Source of the DNA: Clostridiales bacterium
GTDB taxonomy: Bacteria > Bacillota > Clostridia > Saccharofermentanales > Saccharofermentanaceae
DNA: 64,000 nucleotides
NCBI GenBank assembly: GCA_017480325.1
Contig: JAFVAY010000008.1
Location: forward strand, 186,001 to 250,000
Direction of reading: 5' to 3'
Made by a program: the position numbers and the translations under genes. The notes under the pieces were generated by a model. It searched no databases. It had not been told where the DNA came from and worked only from the letters and a program-made list of their open reading frames with translations. Position 1 is the stretch's first letter. The number at the start of each line of letters is the position of its first letter. This document shows, in pieces, positions 24,962 through 34,140 of this stretch.

Positions 24962-26143
24962 ATGTCTAACGATATGGAATTAAAGTACGGTTGTAACCCA
25001 AATCAGAAGCCCTCTAAGATATATATGGAGGACGGCTCCGAGCTTCCCATCGAAGTTCTTAACGGAAGACCCGGATACATCAATCTTCTGGATGCATTTA
25101 ACGGTTGGCAGTTGGTTCGTGAGCTTAAGAAGGCAACTGGACTTCCTTCCGCTACATCCTTTAAGCATGTATCTCCTGCGGGAGCAGCAGTAGGGAAGCC
25201 TCTTTCTAAGACTGAAGCAAAGATTTACTTCGTAGATGACTTAGGCGAGCTTTCTCCCATAGCCTCTGCTTATGCAAGGGCAAGAGGCGCGGACAGAATG
25301 AGCTCCTACGGTGACTTTGTCGCATTGTCGGATACCTGCGACGCTATTACCGCTAAGATGCTTCAGCGTGAGGTATCCGACGGTATAATCGCCCCCGACT
25401 ATACGGATGAGGCTCTGGAGATCCTGAAGTCCAAGCGCAAGGGAACCTATAACGTGATCAAGATCGATCCAGGGTATAAGCCTGCTCCCATCGAGCGTAA
25501 GCAGGTGTTCGGAGTTACCTTCGAGCAGGGAAGAAATGAGCTTGATATTAACGAGGAGCTTCTTTCCAACATCGTTACCGACAATAAGGAGATCCCCGAG
25601 GATAAGAAGATCGACCTTCTGATCTCACTTATTACATTGAAGTACACGCAGAGCAATTCCGTCTGTTATGTTAAGGACGGTCAGGCTATCGGTATCGGCG
25701 CAGGTCAGCAGTCCAGAATCCACTGCACGAGACTTGCTGGAAATAAAGCTGATATCTGGTGGCTCAGGCAGCATCCGAAGGTTATGGGCTTAAAGTTCGT
25801 CGATGATATAAGAAGACCCGACAGAGACAATACGATCGACGTTTACATCTCTGATGAGCACGACGATGTATTAAGAGAGGGAACATGGCAGACACTGTTC
25901 AAGGAGAAGCCGGAGGTATTGACTGACGAGGAGAAGAAGGAGTGGCTTTCTAAGAATACTGATGTTGCCTTAGGCTCCGATGCATTCTTCCCCTTCGGCG
26001 ATAATATCGAAAGAGCTTATAAGAGCGGTGTTAAGTATATCGCCGAGCCCGGCGGGTCCATAAGAGACGATCATGTAATCATGACCTGTAATAAGTACGA
26101 TATGGCAATGGCCTTCACCGGTATAAGGCTTTTCCACCATTGA
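24962..26143 (+). CDS. purH: AICAR transformylase (PurH C-terminal domain only)
   Basis: It formylates AICAR to FAICAR. The protein covers only the transformylase part of PurH: LKYGCNPNQKP, SFKHVSPAGAAVG (catalytic Lys-His), RARGADRMSSYGDFVALSD and GAGQQSRIHCTRLAG. The N-terminal cyclohydrolase domain is absent and is supplied by the PurO-like gene before it. The start is placed at ATG 24962, downstream of AAGGAG, because the earlier TTG overlaps the previous gene and adds non-family residues. Length from there is 393 residues. Confidence 0.9.
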   Translation: MSNDMELKYGCNPNQKPSKIYMEDGSELPIEVLNGRPGYINLLDAFNGWQLVRELKKATGLPSATSFKHVSPAGAAVGKPLSKTEAKIYFVDDLGELSPIASAYARARGADRMSSYGDFVALSDTCDAITAKMLQREVSDGIIAPDYTDEALEILKSKRKGTYNVIKIDPGYKPAPIERKQVFGVTFEQGRNELDINEELLSNIVTDNKEIPEDKKIDLLISLITLKYTQSNSVCYVKDGQAIGIGAGQQSRIHCTRLAGNKADIWWLRQHPKVMGLKFVDDIRRPDRDNTIDVYISDEHDDVLREGTWQTLFKEKPEVLTDEEKKEWLSKNTDVALGSDAFFPFGDNIERAYKSGVKYIAEPGGSIRDDHVIMTCNKYDMAMAFTGIRLFHH

Positions 26144-26156
26144 TAAGAGGCTGAGA

Positions 26157-27398
26157 ATGGAAGAGGTTGCTTTTATAACTAAGCCTAAGGGCTTCATGGC
26201 AAACGGCGTTGCAGCCGGAATGAAGACGGATCTTGCCAATATTTATCCTGACGGTGAGCTTAATAAGATTCTCGATGTCGGTATGGTTTATTCTGAGTAT
26301 CCCTGTAACGTTGCAGGTGTCTATACATCTAATCTTGTTAAGGGTCATTCTCTTGTTAGATCCATCGATATCATCGAGAGCGGCAGGAAAGTAAGGGGCA
26401 TTATCGTCAACAGTAAGAATGCTAATGCGGGCGTAGGCCCTGTCGGTGTCTTAGATGCCGATAAGGTTGCCGAGTGTGCAGCGTCTTTGCTTAACTGTTC
26501 ATCTGATGAGATACTTACCGCTTCTACTGGTGTTATCGGTTACAGATTACCCGTAGATAAGATCACAGCTGTTATTCCTGAGCTTGTTAATAATTTATCC
26601 TCTGATGAACAGAATGCACACCGGGCTGAATTCGCCATGATGACTACGGATACTGTTCCCAAGGAGGTCAGTGCCTATCTTACGTTAAGCAATGGCAAGA
26701 CCGTAACCATAAGTGCGATGGCAAAGGGATCCGGTATGATCCACCCGAATCTTGCCACCATGATATGCGTATTCACAACAGACGCGGATATCGATTCTTC
26801 AGCTCTTAAGAGCATTCTTACGAAGTCAGTCAAATACACCTTCAACAGAGTGTCTGTTGACGGCGATACGTCGGTATGTGATATGGTGACGGTTCTTGCT
26901 AACGGAGCTTCCGGAGAGAGGATAGAAGAGGGAAGTGAGGACTATAGCCTTTTCGAAGAGGCCTTCGCTAAGCTTTGTGAGGATATCGCGAGGATGCTTG
27001 CTTCTGACGGAGAGGGTGCAACCAAGTTTATAGAGATAGAGGTCTTCGGTGCGAAGGATGAGTATGATGCGAAGCTGATTGTAACCTCCGTGGCAAGGTC
27101 ACCTCTTGTTAAGACTGCTTTCTTCGGCGAGGATGCCAATATCGGAAGAGTGCTTACGGCGGTAGGTTATTCCGGAGCAAGATTTGATCCGGAGAAGGTG
27201 GATATACTCGTGGGAGATATGCTTTTCTTCCACTACGGAGTATGTGTAGAATTCGATGAGGAGGAAGCAACGAAGATGCTGTCGGAGCACGATATACATG
27301 TTGTCATTAAGCTTCAAGAGGGTGAGGCTTACGACCGCATGTTTACTTGTGATTTCTCCTACGATTACGTGAAGATCAACGGCAGCTACAGAACATAA
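26157..27398 (+). CDS. argJ: Arginine biosynthesis bifunctional protein ArgJ
   Basis: ArgJ moves acetyl from N-acetylornithine to glutamate (and may use acetyl-CoA), recycling the acetyl group. It cuts itself between Ala200 and Thr201 in KGSGMIHPNLATM, leaving Thr201 as nucleophile. NSKNANAGVGPVG and TASTGVIGYRLP are further family motifs. Length is 413 residues. It stands alone between purine and NAD genes; no argC, argB or argD is beside it. An argR lies at 51347. Confidence 0.95.
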   Translation: MEEVAFITKPKGFMANGVAAGMKTDLANIYPDGELNKILDVGMVYSEYPCNVAGVYTSNLVKGHSLVRSIDIIESGRKVRGIIVNSKNANAGVGPVGVLDADKVAECAASLLNCSSDEILTASTGVIGYRLPVDKITAVIPELVNNLSSDEQNAHRAEFAMMTTDTVPKEVSAYLTLSNGKTVTISAMAKGSGMIHPNLATMICVFTTDADIDSSALKSILTKSVKYTFNRVSVDGDTSVCDMVTVLANGASGERIEEGSEDYSLFEEAFAKLCEDIARMLASDGEGATKFIEIEVFGAKDEYDAKLIVTSVARSPLVKTAFFGEDANIGRVLTAVGYSGARFDPEKVDILVGDMLFFHYGVCVEFDEEEATKMLSEHDIHVVIKLQEGEAYDRMFTCDFSYDYVKINGSYRT

Positions 27399-27417
27399 GC
27401 TTACGAGGGGTAATGTT

Positions 27418-29316
27418 ATGAAGGACGGTTTTATCAGAGTAGGGTCGGCATCTCCGAAGGTTCGCGTCGCGGACGTGGAATATAACGTCAATGAGATCAT
27501 AAGGCTGTCGCAGGAAGCTGATGAGAAGAAGTGTTCCTTGCTGGTCTTTCCGGAGCTGTCGATAACCGGATATACCTGTGGTGATCTTTTCCTTCAGGAT
27601 CAGCTTCAGGAGGCTGCTCTGACGGGACTTTACGATATCGCGGAGGCTTCCTGTGAGCTTAATGTAACCATAGTCGTGGGCTTGCCTTATAAGTTCGAGG
27701 GAAAGCTTTATAACGTGGCGGCAGTCGTTTCCAAGGGAGAGGTCATAGGTATCGTTCCCAAGAGGTTTATCCCAAATTATTCAGAATTCTACGAGCTTCG
27801 TTACTTTGAGGCCTTCGAGGGAGAGGATGAGACCGAGGACGGTATACCTTTCGGTAATCTGGTGTTCCGTAATGAGACATATGAGGACTTTACATTTGGG
27901 ATAGAGATATGTGAGGATCTGTGGGTTGCAGATCCGCCGTCTGTCAAGGCTGCAGTCTCCGGTGCCACGATTATCTGTAATCTGTCTGCGTCGGATGAAG
28001 TGATAGGGAAGAGGCAGTATAGAGAGAAGCTCGTATCCATGCAGTCAGGGCGACTCATATGCGGATATATTTACTCAGACTGCGGCTTCGGTGAATCTAC
28101 ACAGGATCTCGTGTTCGCAGGCCACAGGATGATATGCGAGAACGGCTCTGTTATAAATGAATCCGAGTGCTTCGGTAAGCCCGGTGTGATCTATGCTGAT
28201 CTGGATCTTCATAGACTTGCTCATGACAGACTTAGAAATTCCTTTGAGAACTCTGACGAGCCTCTGAGTATCGTATACTTCGATACCGAGCCCGAGACGG
28301 ATCTTAAGATCACAAGGAAGATCGCTTCTATGCCTTTCGTTCCTGAGGATATACAGGTATTGTCCTCCAGATGCGAGGAGATCATCACCATGCAGGCGGC
28401 AGGTCTTGCTAAGAGGCTGTCGCATATTAATGGCAGGTGTGCTGTAGTAGGCTTATCAGGCGGTCTAGATTCCACACTCGCACTGATAGTTACTGTTCAC
28501 GCATTCGATATGCTCGATATCCCTAGAGAGGGAATTATTGCCGTAACTATGCCGGGCTTCGGTACCACCTCCAGAACCAAGAATAATTCAGTGTCTCTTG
28601 CCGAGGCTTATGGTGTGACCCTGAAGACCGTCGATATTAAGCTTGCCGTGAGACAGCACTTCGAGGATATAGGTCAGAGCGAGGATGATCACGACGTAAC
28701 CTATGAGAATGCTCAGGCTAGGGAACGCACACAGATCCTTATGGATATCGCCAATAAGAATAACGGTATCGTAATCGGTACCGGTGATCTGAGTGAGCTC
28801 GCCCTCGGGTGGGCTACCTATAACGGCGATCATATGTCTATGTACGGCGTTAATTCCTCTATACCCAAGACCTTGATAAGACATCTCGTATCCTATGAAG
28901 CCTCTAAGACTACAGGAGAGCTGTCTTCGGTTCTTAAGGATGTAGTCGCTACGCCGGTATCGCCCGAGCTTCTGCCTCCGGACGGAAACGGCGAGATCTC
29001 GCAGAAGACGGAGGATCTTGTGGGTCCTTATGAGCTTCATGATTTCTTCCTGTATTACTTCTTAAGATGGGGCTTCAAGCCATCTAAGATATACAGACTT
29101 GCCAATATCGCATTCGAGGGTAGGTTCTCCCCGGAGATAATCTATAAGTGGGAGGAGACCTTCATAAGAAGGTTCTTCAATCAACAGTTCAAAAGATCCT
29201 GTCTTCCCGACGGACCTAAGGTAGGAACCGTTACCCTGTCTCCCAGAGGAGACTGGCGTATGCCTTCCGATGCTGTTTCCAAGCTGTGGCTTGATGATCT
29301 TAAGAGCGTTCTGTAA
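27418..29316 (+). CDS. nadE: Glutamine-dependent NAD+ synthetase
   Basis: NadE amidates nicotinic acid adenine dinucleotide to NAD+. The N-terminal nitrilase-type glutaminase is intact (Glu46 in FPELSITGY, Cys165 in EICEDLWV). The C-terminal ATP-pyrophosphatase domain has LSGGLDSTLAL (about 346-356) and GTGDLSELALGW. Length is 632 residues. SD GAGGGG is present. nadK, the next step towards NADP, lies separately at 50491. Confidence 0.95.
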   Translation: MKDGFIRVGSASPKVRVADVEYNVNEIIRLSQEADEKKCSLLVFPELSITGYTCGDLFLQDQLQEAALTGLYDIAEASCELNVTIVVGLPYKFEGKLYNVAAVVSKGEVIGIVPKRFIPNYSEFYELRYFEAFEGEDETEDGIPFGNLVFRNETYEDFTFGIEICEDLWVADPPSVKAAVSGATIICNLSASDEVIGKRQYREKLVSMQSGRLICGYIYSDCGFGESTQDLVFAGHRMICENGSVINESECFGKPGVIYADLDLHRLAHDRLRNSFENSDEPLSIVYFDTEPETDLKITRKIASMPFVPEDIQVLSSRCEEIITMQAAGLAKRLSHINGRCAVVGLSGGLDSTLALIVTVHAFDMLDIPREGIIAVTMPGFGTTSRTKNNSVSLAEAYGVTLKTVDIKLAVRQHFEDIGQSEDDHDVTYENAQARERTQILMDIANKNNGIVIGTGDLSELALGWATYNGDHMSMYGVNSSIPKTLIRHLVSYEASKTTGELSSVLKDVVATPVSPELLPPDGNGEISQKTEDLVGPYELHDFFLYYFLRWGFKPSKIYRLANIAFEGRFSPEIIYKWEETFIRRFFNQQFKRSCLPDGPKVGTVTLSPRGDWRMPSDAVSKLWLDDLKSVL

Positions 29317-29329
29317 GAGAGGCTGAAAA

Positions 29330-30841
29330 TTGCTTTTTAACTCATTACAGTTCCTTCTGTTCTTCGTGGTAGTGATCGTAGTCTTCTACGTGCTGCCCCC
29401 GAGAGTAAGAGTCTGGTGGATACTTATCGCCAGTCTCTTCTTCTACTGCTATGAGAGTCCCGAGAAGCCTATATCCGATCAGTCCAAGTATCTATTACTG
29501 GCTATAGCGGTATCATGGATCACCGGACTTATAATGGATGTCATCCCTTCCGAGGGAAGACTTAAGATATTAAGAACTGCGCTTCTGATAGAAGGTCTTG
29601 TCACAGACTTCGGGATGCTTTGTTACTTCAAGTACACGAAGTTTATAATCGAGCTTATTAATCCGTCTATCGTGGAGAAGGGCGGAGAGGCCATATCCAC
29701 GGACTTTAATCTTCTGATGCCCTTAGGGATTTCCTTCTTCATATTCACGTCCACCGGATATCTCTTTGATGTGTACAGAGGCAAGACACGCGCAGAGAAG
29801 AATCCCTTATACTATGCGCTCTTTACCTGCTTCTTCCCGTGTATAATGTCAGGTCCTATCGAGAGGGCGGATCACCTGATCCCCCAGCTTAAGAAGCTTC
29901 ATGAGGTTAAGGTCATAAGTGCCGACAGGATGGCTAACGGGGTATCCTTGCTGGTGTGGGGCCTGTTCGCCAAGATGGTTATCGCAGACAGAATAGCCAT
30001 GATAGTAGATAATGTGTACGCACATTACTATCTTTACGGATCTGTGGAGCTTATCTTCGCGTCTGTCTGCTACTCGATCCAGATATACTGCGACTTTATG
30101 AGCTATTCGTCTATTGCTCTCGGCTGTGCGAAGCTTATGGGGATAGATGTATTCGATAACTTCAATGCTCCTTATCTGTCTCAGAGCGTTCAGGAGTTCT
30201 GGAGAAGGTGGCATATCTCATTAAGCTCATGGCTTAAGGATTATGTGTATATACCCTTGGGAGGAAGCCGCTGCTCTAAGCTTCGAAAGTATCTTAATGT
30301 CATGATCACCTTCCTCGTGAGCGGTATCTGGCACGGTGCAGGCCTGAACTTCATTATCTGGGGTGGGATTCACGGTATCTTTCAGGTCATCGACGGTATG
30401 ACCTCACCGCTTCGTAAGAAGTTTAATGAGCTTACACACGCGAAGACCGACAGCTTCGGCTATCGCTTCGGAAGAGGGCTTGTGACCTTCATATGTGTGG
30501 ATATCGCATGGGTATACTTCAGGATCACCGACTTCCATCTGGCGAACGAGATATTAAGAAGGATGATAAGCAAGCCCGATCTGTGGGTGCTTTTTAACGA
30601 CGGACTTTATACTCTGGGACTTAATCGTAAGGAGTTTAATGTTTTGTTTATAGCTTTGATCATCCTTGTGGTTATGGATATAGCAAGAAAGAAGACCGAG
30701 AAGTCAGTAGGAGATATTATGGTGGCACAGCCGTGGTGGTTCCGTTGGGCGTTTATAATCATAATGCTGTTTGCTGTTCTGACATTCGGTATCTACGGAC
30801 CTGCCTTCGATGCGGCAAACTTTATATATCTGCAGTTCTAA
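29330..30841 (+). CDS. MBOAT-family membrane O-acyltransferase (AlgI/DltB-like)
   Basis: Proteins of this family pass acyl groups across the membrane to extracellular polymers. The 503-residue protein is rich in membrane helices. It shows SVQEFWRRWHISLSSWLKDY, IPLGGSR and the catalytic-His motif SGIWHGAGLNFIIWGG (His near residue 337). The start is TTG at 29330, because the family N-terminus reads MLFNSLQF exactly there, with AGAGG upstream. It leads a three-gene set with a predicted extracellular acyl-acceptor or transferase partner. The acyl donor and acceptor cannot be told from sequence. Confidence 0.9.
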   Translation: MLFNSLQFLLFFVVVIVVFYVLPPRVRVWWILIASLFFYCYESPEKPISDQSKYLLLAIAVSWITGLIMDVIPSEGRLKILRTALLIEGLVTDFGMLCYFKYTKFIIELINPSIVEKGGEAISTDFNLLMPLGISFFIFTSTGYLFDVYRGKTRAEKNPLYYALFTCFFPCIMSGPIERADHLIPQLKKLHEVKVISADRMANGVSLLVWGLFAKMVIADRIAMIVDNVYAHYYLYGSVELIFASVCYSIQIYCDFMSYSSIALGCAKLMGIDVFDNFNAPYLSQSVQEFWRRWHISLSSWLKDYVYIPLGGSRCSKLRKYLNVMITFLVSGIWHGAGLNFIIWGGIHGIFQVIDGMTSPLRKKFNELTHAKTDSFGYRFGRGLVTFICVDIAWVYFRITDFHLANEILRRMISKPDLWVLFNDGLYTLGLNRKEFNVLFIALIILVVMDIARKKTEKSVGDIMVAQPWWFRWAFIIIMLFAVLTFGIYGPAFDAANFIYLQF

Positions 30842-30853
30842 GGGGGGTAATTG

Positions 30854-32311
30854 ATGAAGAATATACTGATCAATATATTAAAATCCCTTAAGAACATAGT
30901 AAGACTTGCAGCCTTTGTACTGGTGGTCGCGTTGCTCCTTAATATCTGGATCGGGTGGTTCAAGCCTAAGGGCTTTGACGGACTTCATTCCATGGAGAAT
31001 TTCTATAATCAGCCGGAGAACAGTATCGATCTTCTTTGTGTCGGAAGCTCCCATACTTTTATAGACATTAACACCGGACTTATGTGGGATAAGTTCGGGA
31101 TTCCGTCGTATGTTCTGGGTGCGAGTCTTCAACCATTCTGGCACACCTACTATAATCTCAGGGAGGCTACGAAGACTCAGACGCCGAGACTGGTAGTGCT
31201 GGAGGCCCTCGCTGCTCATCTTACTGATGATTACAGCAACAGGGGAGTTACCATCAACAATGTATACGGTATGCATTGGAATATGAACAAGCTGGAGTCT
31301 ATTAGAGCTGGGGTAACGGATACGGACGGGCTTCTGGATTACGGGATGCTTTTCGAAGAGTACCATAACAGGTACGCGGAGCTTGACATGTCTGATGTGG
31401 CAAGCGACCTCGGGGATGTAGTAAAGAATGAGAACTTTAAGGGCTTCTACGATTATCTGAGGACAGAGCATATTCCAAGGCCCGAGTTCGACTCTGATGT
31501 CGACCCTATCCCCATGACCAATAAGCAGGAATACTACTACAGGATGATCATAGAGTTTTGTCAGGAGGAAGATATTCCGCTTCTTATTATGGTGTCTCCT
31601 GACGGAGGTTATGATAATCATGCCAGAGAGAATTACCTGTATGCGGGGGAGATTGCTGCTGAGTACGGGGTACCGTTCATAGATTTTAACGATTACTATG
31701 ATGAGATCGGGCTGGATTTTGATGAGGATTTTGGCGATATCGGGCACCTTAATCACATAGGTAACCGTAAGTTCACAACCTTCTTCGGTAACTACATAGT
31801 GTCTAACTTTGATCTTGTGGATCGAAGAGGGGATACGACGGGGATATACGATTCTTGGGATGAGAACAGGAAGTACCTTGAGACCAGAGTCGAGAACTAC
31901 CTGCTTCAGGATACCTATGATATCTCCGACTATTATGATATGCTTTTCGATCTGTCGGATGATTATGAGGTGTTCGTCACAATATCTGATATCACTTATG
32001 TTACTGACGAGACAAGAGCATACCTGGGTATCAACGGGATCCCTTGTTCGAGGCCCTACGACGAAAGAAGATGGATGATCAGAAGCGGTATAACGACAGT
32101 GCTGACGTCTGATGATAACGGGCTTTATTATGAGGAGTTCACGGGAAGCCACCATCTGGCGGTAAGCTCTGAAGGACTTTACTTCGACAGTCATAAACGT
32201 CTTGACTGGGAGAGAGTGGGTGTAGAGATAGTCGTGTTCGACAGATATAACCAGCTGATCGCAGATAATGTGGTCATGGTGGGAGACGAGGTGTGGCGCC
32301 TTGACTTTTAA
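30854..32311 (+). CDS. Membrane-anchored SGNH-like partner of the MBOAT acyltransferase
   Basis: The 485-residue protein has one N-terminal membrane helix (about 14-34) and an extracellular region. LLCVGSSHTFIDINTG (about 62-77) looks like the nucleophile block of SGNH/DltD/AlgX-like acyltransferases and HLNHIGNRKFTTFFG a later His block. MBOAT proteins are commonly paired with such partners, which complete acyl transfer outside the cell. ATG 30854 is chosen because AAGGGGGG is 6 nt upstream. About 13 nt separate it from the MBOAT gene. The final substrate is unknown. Confidence 0.75.
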   Translation: MKNILINILKSLKNIVRLAAFVLVVALLLNIWIGWFKPKGFDGLHSMENFYNQPENSIDLLCVGSSHTFIDINTGLMWDKFGIPSYVLGASLQPFWHTYYNLREATKTQTPRLVVLEALAAHLTDDYSNRGVTINNVYGMHWNMNKLESIRAGVTDTDGLLDYGMLFEEYHNRYAELDMSDVASDLGDVVKNENFKGFYDYLRTEHIPRPEFDSDVDPIPMTNKQEYYYRMIIEFCQEEDIPLLIMVSPDGGYDNHARENYLYAGEIAAEYGVPFIDFNDYYDEIGLDFDEDFGDIGHLNHIGNRKFTTFFGNYIVSNFDLVDRRGDTTGIYDSWDENRKYLETRVENYLLQDTYDISDYYDMLFDLSDDYEVFVTISDITYVTDETRAYLGINGIPCSRPYDERRWMIRSGITTVLTSDDNGLYYEEFTGSHHLAVSSEGLYFDSHKRLDWERVGVEIVVFDRYNQLIADNVVMVGDEVWRLDF

Positions 32312-33194
32312 CGTTCGTAAGATAGCGAAGACGAGCTTTATCGTCTTAACATATATAGTAAGGATCGCTCTTGCCGGGGCGATACTCTGGTGGTGCTTCG
32401 GCAGGTATAACGAATGGAAGGACTTCCAGGTGTTCCATCAGTGGAACGATCATTATGAGTTCGAAGGTGACGGTTCGTATGAGGATCCGTATCTGATCCA
32501 GTCTGCCGACGACCTTATAAGATTCTCTGATGCAGTTAATAACGGAGATTACTTCAACGGTGTATATTTCCGTCAGACTGCCGACATCGATCTTGCCGAA
32601 TGCGATAACTTCGTTCCTATCGGCACCTTTGACAGCGGATATATGTTCCGAGGAATATATGACGGTGCAGGGCATAGGATATACAATCTTAATATCAACG
32701 CGAATAAGCTGGAGAGCAGATTCGTAGGCTTGTTCGGCCGCCTCGGAGGAGTCGTGATGAACCTCGGTATCGAGAGCGGAAGAATATCCGGGGATTACGT
32801 GGGAAGCTTCGCCGCTACCGACGGCTCCTACGATGCCATGATCATCAATTGCTATAACAGAGCTAATCTCTATGCCATCGTAAGATGCGGCGGAATAGCT
32901 GATAACTTCACCTCAGGAAGGATATTAGGCTGTGCCAATTACGGACATCTGGCAGGCTCGGTAACCTGTCAAATCGTGTCATACAACTGCTCTACCATAA
33001 GCGGCTGCTGTAATCTTCAGGGTTCTCACGATTATATGGTTCCGACGGACACCTTTAACGGCAGACTTTACGACTGCTATGTGGGTTCGAATGATGAGAC
33101 TGAGCTTAACAGATATATCGAGGCATATAAGCTCTTGATGGTGAATACTGAGGATTATACCTACGACATTATGCCTTGGGAGCCTGTAGCTTAA
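32301..33194 (+). CDS. Membrane-anchored GLUG-like beta-helix protein
   Basis: The 297-residue protein has an N-terminal membrane helix (about 10-32) and then a likely extracellular region beginning GDGSYEDPYLIQSADDL. It is built of GLUG-like beta-helix repeats (FRGIYDGAGHRIYNLNI, FVGLFGRLGGVVMNLGIESG, YVGSFAATDGS). The start is taken at TTG 32301 with GAGGTG 7 nt upstream; an ATG at 32268 would deepen the overlap and add a Trp-rich stretch. It overlaps the SGNH-like gene by 11 nt. Such repeats occur in surface adhesins and polysaccharide-associated proteins; the function here is not known. Confidence 0.75.
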   Translation: MTFNVRKIAKTSFIVLTYIVRIALAGAILWWCFGRYNEWKDFQVFHQWNDHYEFEGDGSYEDPYLIQSADDLIRFSDAVNNGDYFNGVYFRQTADIDLAECDNFVPIGTFDSGYMFRGIYDGAGHRIYNLNINANKLESRFVGLFGRLGGVVMNLGIESGRISGDYVGSFAATDGSYDAMIINCYNRANLYAIVRCGGIADNFTSGRILGCANYGHLAGSVTCQIVSYNCSTISGCCNLQGSHDYMVPTDTFNGRLYDCYVGSNDETELNRYIEAYKLLMVNTEDYTYDIMPWEPVA

Positions 33195-33200
33195 CAGTTA

Positions 33201-34037
33201 TCAGAAGTACTTAGAATACTCCGGATCGGATATAGGGGTCCTTCCTTCGTAATAGAAGATCTCTGATACACCCAACGACTTCAAGTATTTGGCGGTCCTA
33301 TCGAAGTGAAGACCTATTCTCTCAGTCGTATGAGCGTCTGAGCCTATGGTAATAAGCTTTCCCCCCATGGAGATATAACGTCTTATGACATCCGGGTCAG
33401 GCATAATATAGGAGGAACCCTTAACTATCTGCTTCTCGATAGATGCGGTGTTGATCTCAAGAGCCTTATCCTTGGATATCAGAGCATCGAAGAGATCGTC
33501 AAATTCCTCAGGGCAATCCTTGTAGAATACAGAGGACGACTTATCCTCGATATAGCGGTTAATGTAATCGTAGTGAGCTACTATGTCGTAATTATCTATC
33601 TCACGGCACATACGGGCCAATGCGGATATATACTCTTTATTACGTTCCTTCCTTGGCATCAGAGCGATATCTCCGCCGTAATATATATCCACTCCGTGGA
33701 AGACGTGAATAGACAGGAGTAAGGAATCGAAGGGAAGAGCAGTGGCTGTCTGCTCGATCCTGTCCTTGAGGTGGCTTTGCCAGCCGATCTCGATCCCCAT
33801 GTGAACTGACGGCCCGTCTATGCTTCTCGAGAACTCCTGCCATTCCTTAATGGAACGGCTGTATTCCTGAAGATCGAATTCCCAGATGAATTCCTTGTCC
33901 GGAAAATCCATATCGTTGTGTTCTGTTATAGTAACGTTCTTAATTCCGAGGCTTTTGGCAGTAGTAATGAGCTCCTCGGGAGACTGCGAAGCGTCGGGAC
34001 TATATATCTTCGTATGCATGTGTGAATCTGAAATCAT
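33201..34037 (-). CDS. PHP-domain phosphoesterase (histidinol-phosphatase-like)
   Basis: The metal-binding motifs of PHP phosphoesterases are all present: ISDSHMHT (residues 2-9), TITEHND, MGIEIGW, SIHVFHG, VAHYDY and GSDAHTTERIG. The closest general resemblance is to HisK-type histidinol phosphatases, but no his genes are nearby, so the substrate is open. Length is 279 residues from ATG 34037. A TTG six codons earlier has no SD, whereas a perfect TATAAT ends 6 nt before this ATG, pointing to a leaderless mRNA. The 3' end lies only 6 nt from the convergent GLUG gene. Confidence 0.85.
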   Translation of the reverse strand: MISDSHMHTKIYSPDASQSPEELITTAKSLGIKNVTITEHNDMDFPDKEFIWEFDLQEYSRSIKEWQEFSRSIDGPSVHMGIEIGWQSHLKDRIEQTATALPFDSLLLSIHVFHGVDIYYGGDIALMPRKERNKEYISALARMCREIDNYDIVAHYDYINRYIEDKSSSVFYKDCPEEFDDLFDALISKDKALEINTASIEKQIVKGSSYIMPDPDVIRRYISMGGKLITIGSDAHTTERIGLHFDRTAKYLKSLGVSEIFYYEGRTPISDPEYSKYF

Positions 34038-34043
34038 GCTTAG

Positions 34044-34049
34044 ATTATA
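34044..34049 (-). promoter_or_regulatory. -10 box of leaderless type for the PHP gene
   Basis: On the minus strand TATAAT ends exactly 6 nt before ATG 34037. No Shine-Dalgarno lies between. The -35 position reads TTTCCG, weak. Confidence 0.55.
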
Positions 34050-34075
34050 TATCAAGGATCTTTTGCCGGAAACGG

Positions 34076-34104
34076 TTTACTTTTACAGCCGGATTAATTA
34101 TTAT
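34076..34104 (+). promoter_or_regulatory. Promoter of the PPi-phosphofructokinase gene
   Basis: TTTACT (34076-34081) and TATTAT (34099-34104) are 17 nt apart, followed by an AT-rich leader and a strong AAAGGAG. Confidence 0.55.
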
Positions 34105-34140
34105 TTAAGAGTTAATTAATCACGTAAAGGAGTGTATTTC

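Noticed and set aside
30878..32194. 438-codon open frame on the minus strand opposite the SGNH-like gene
   Set aside because: The plus-strand frame has a membrane helix, SGNH-like motifs, SD and operon position. The antisense frame has no family features and the Ile/Val/His/Arg-rich composition typical of a mirror frame.
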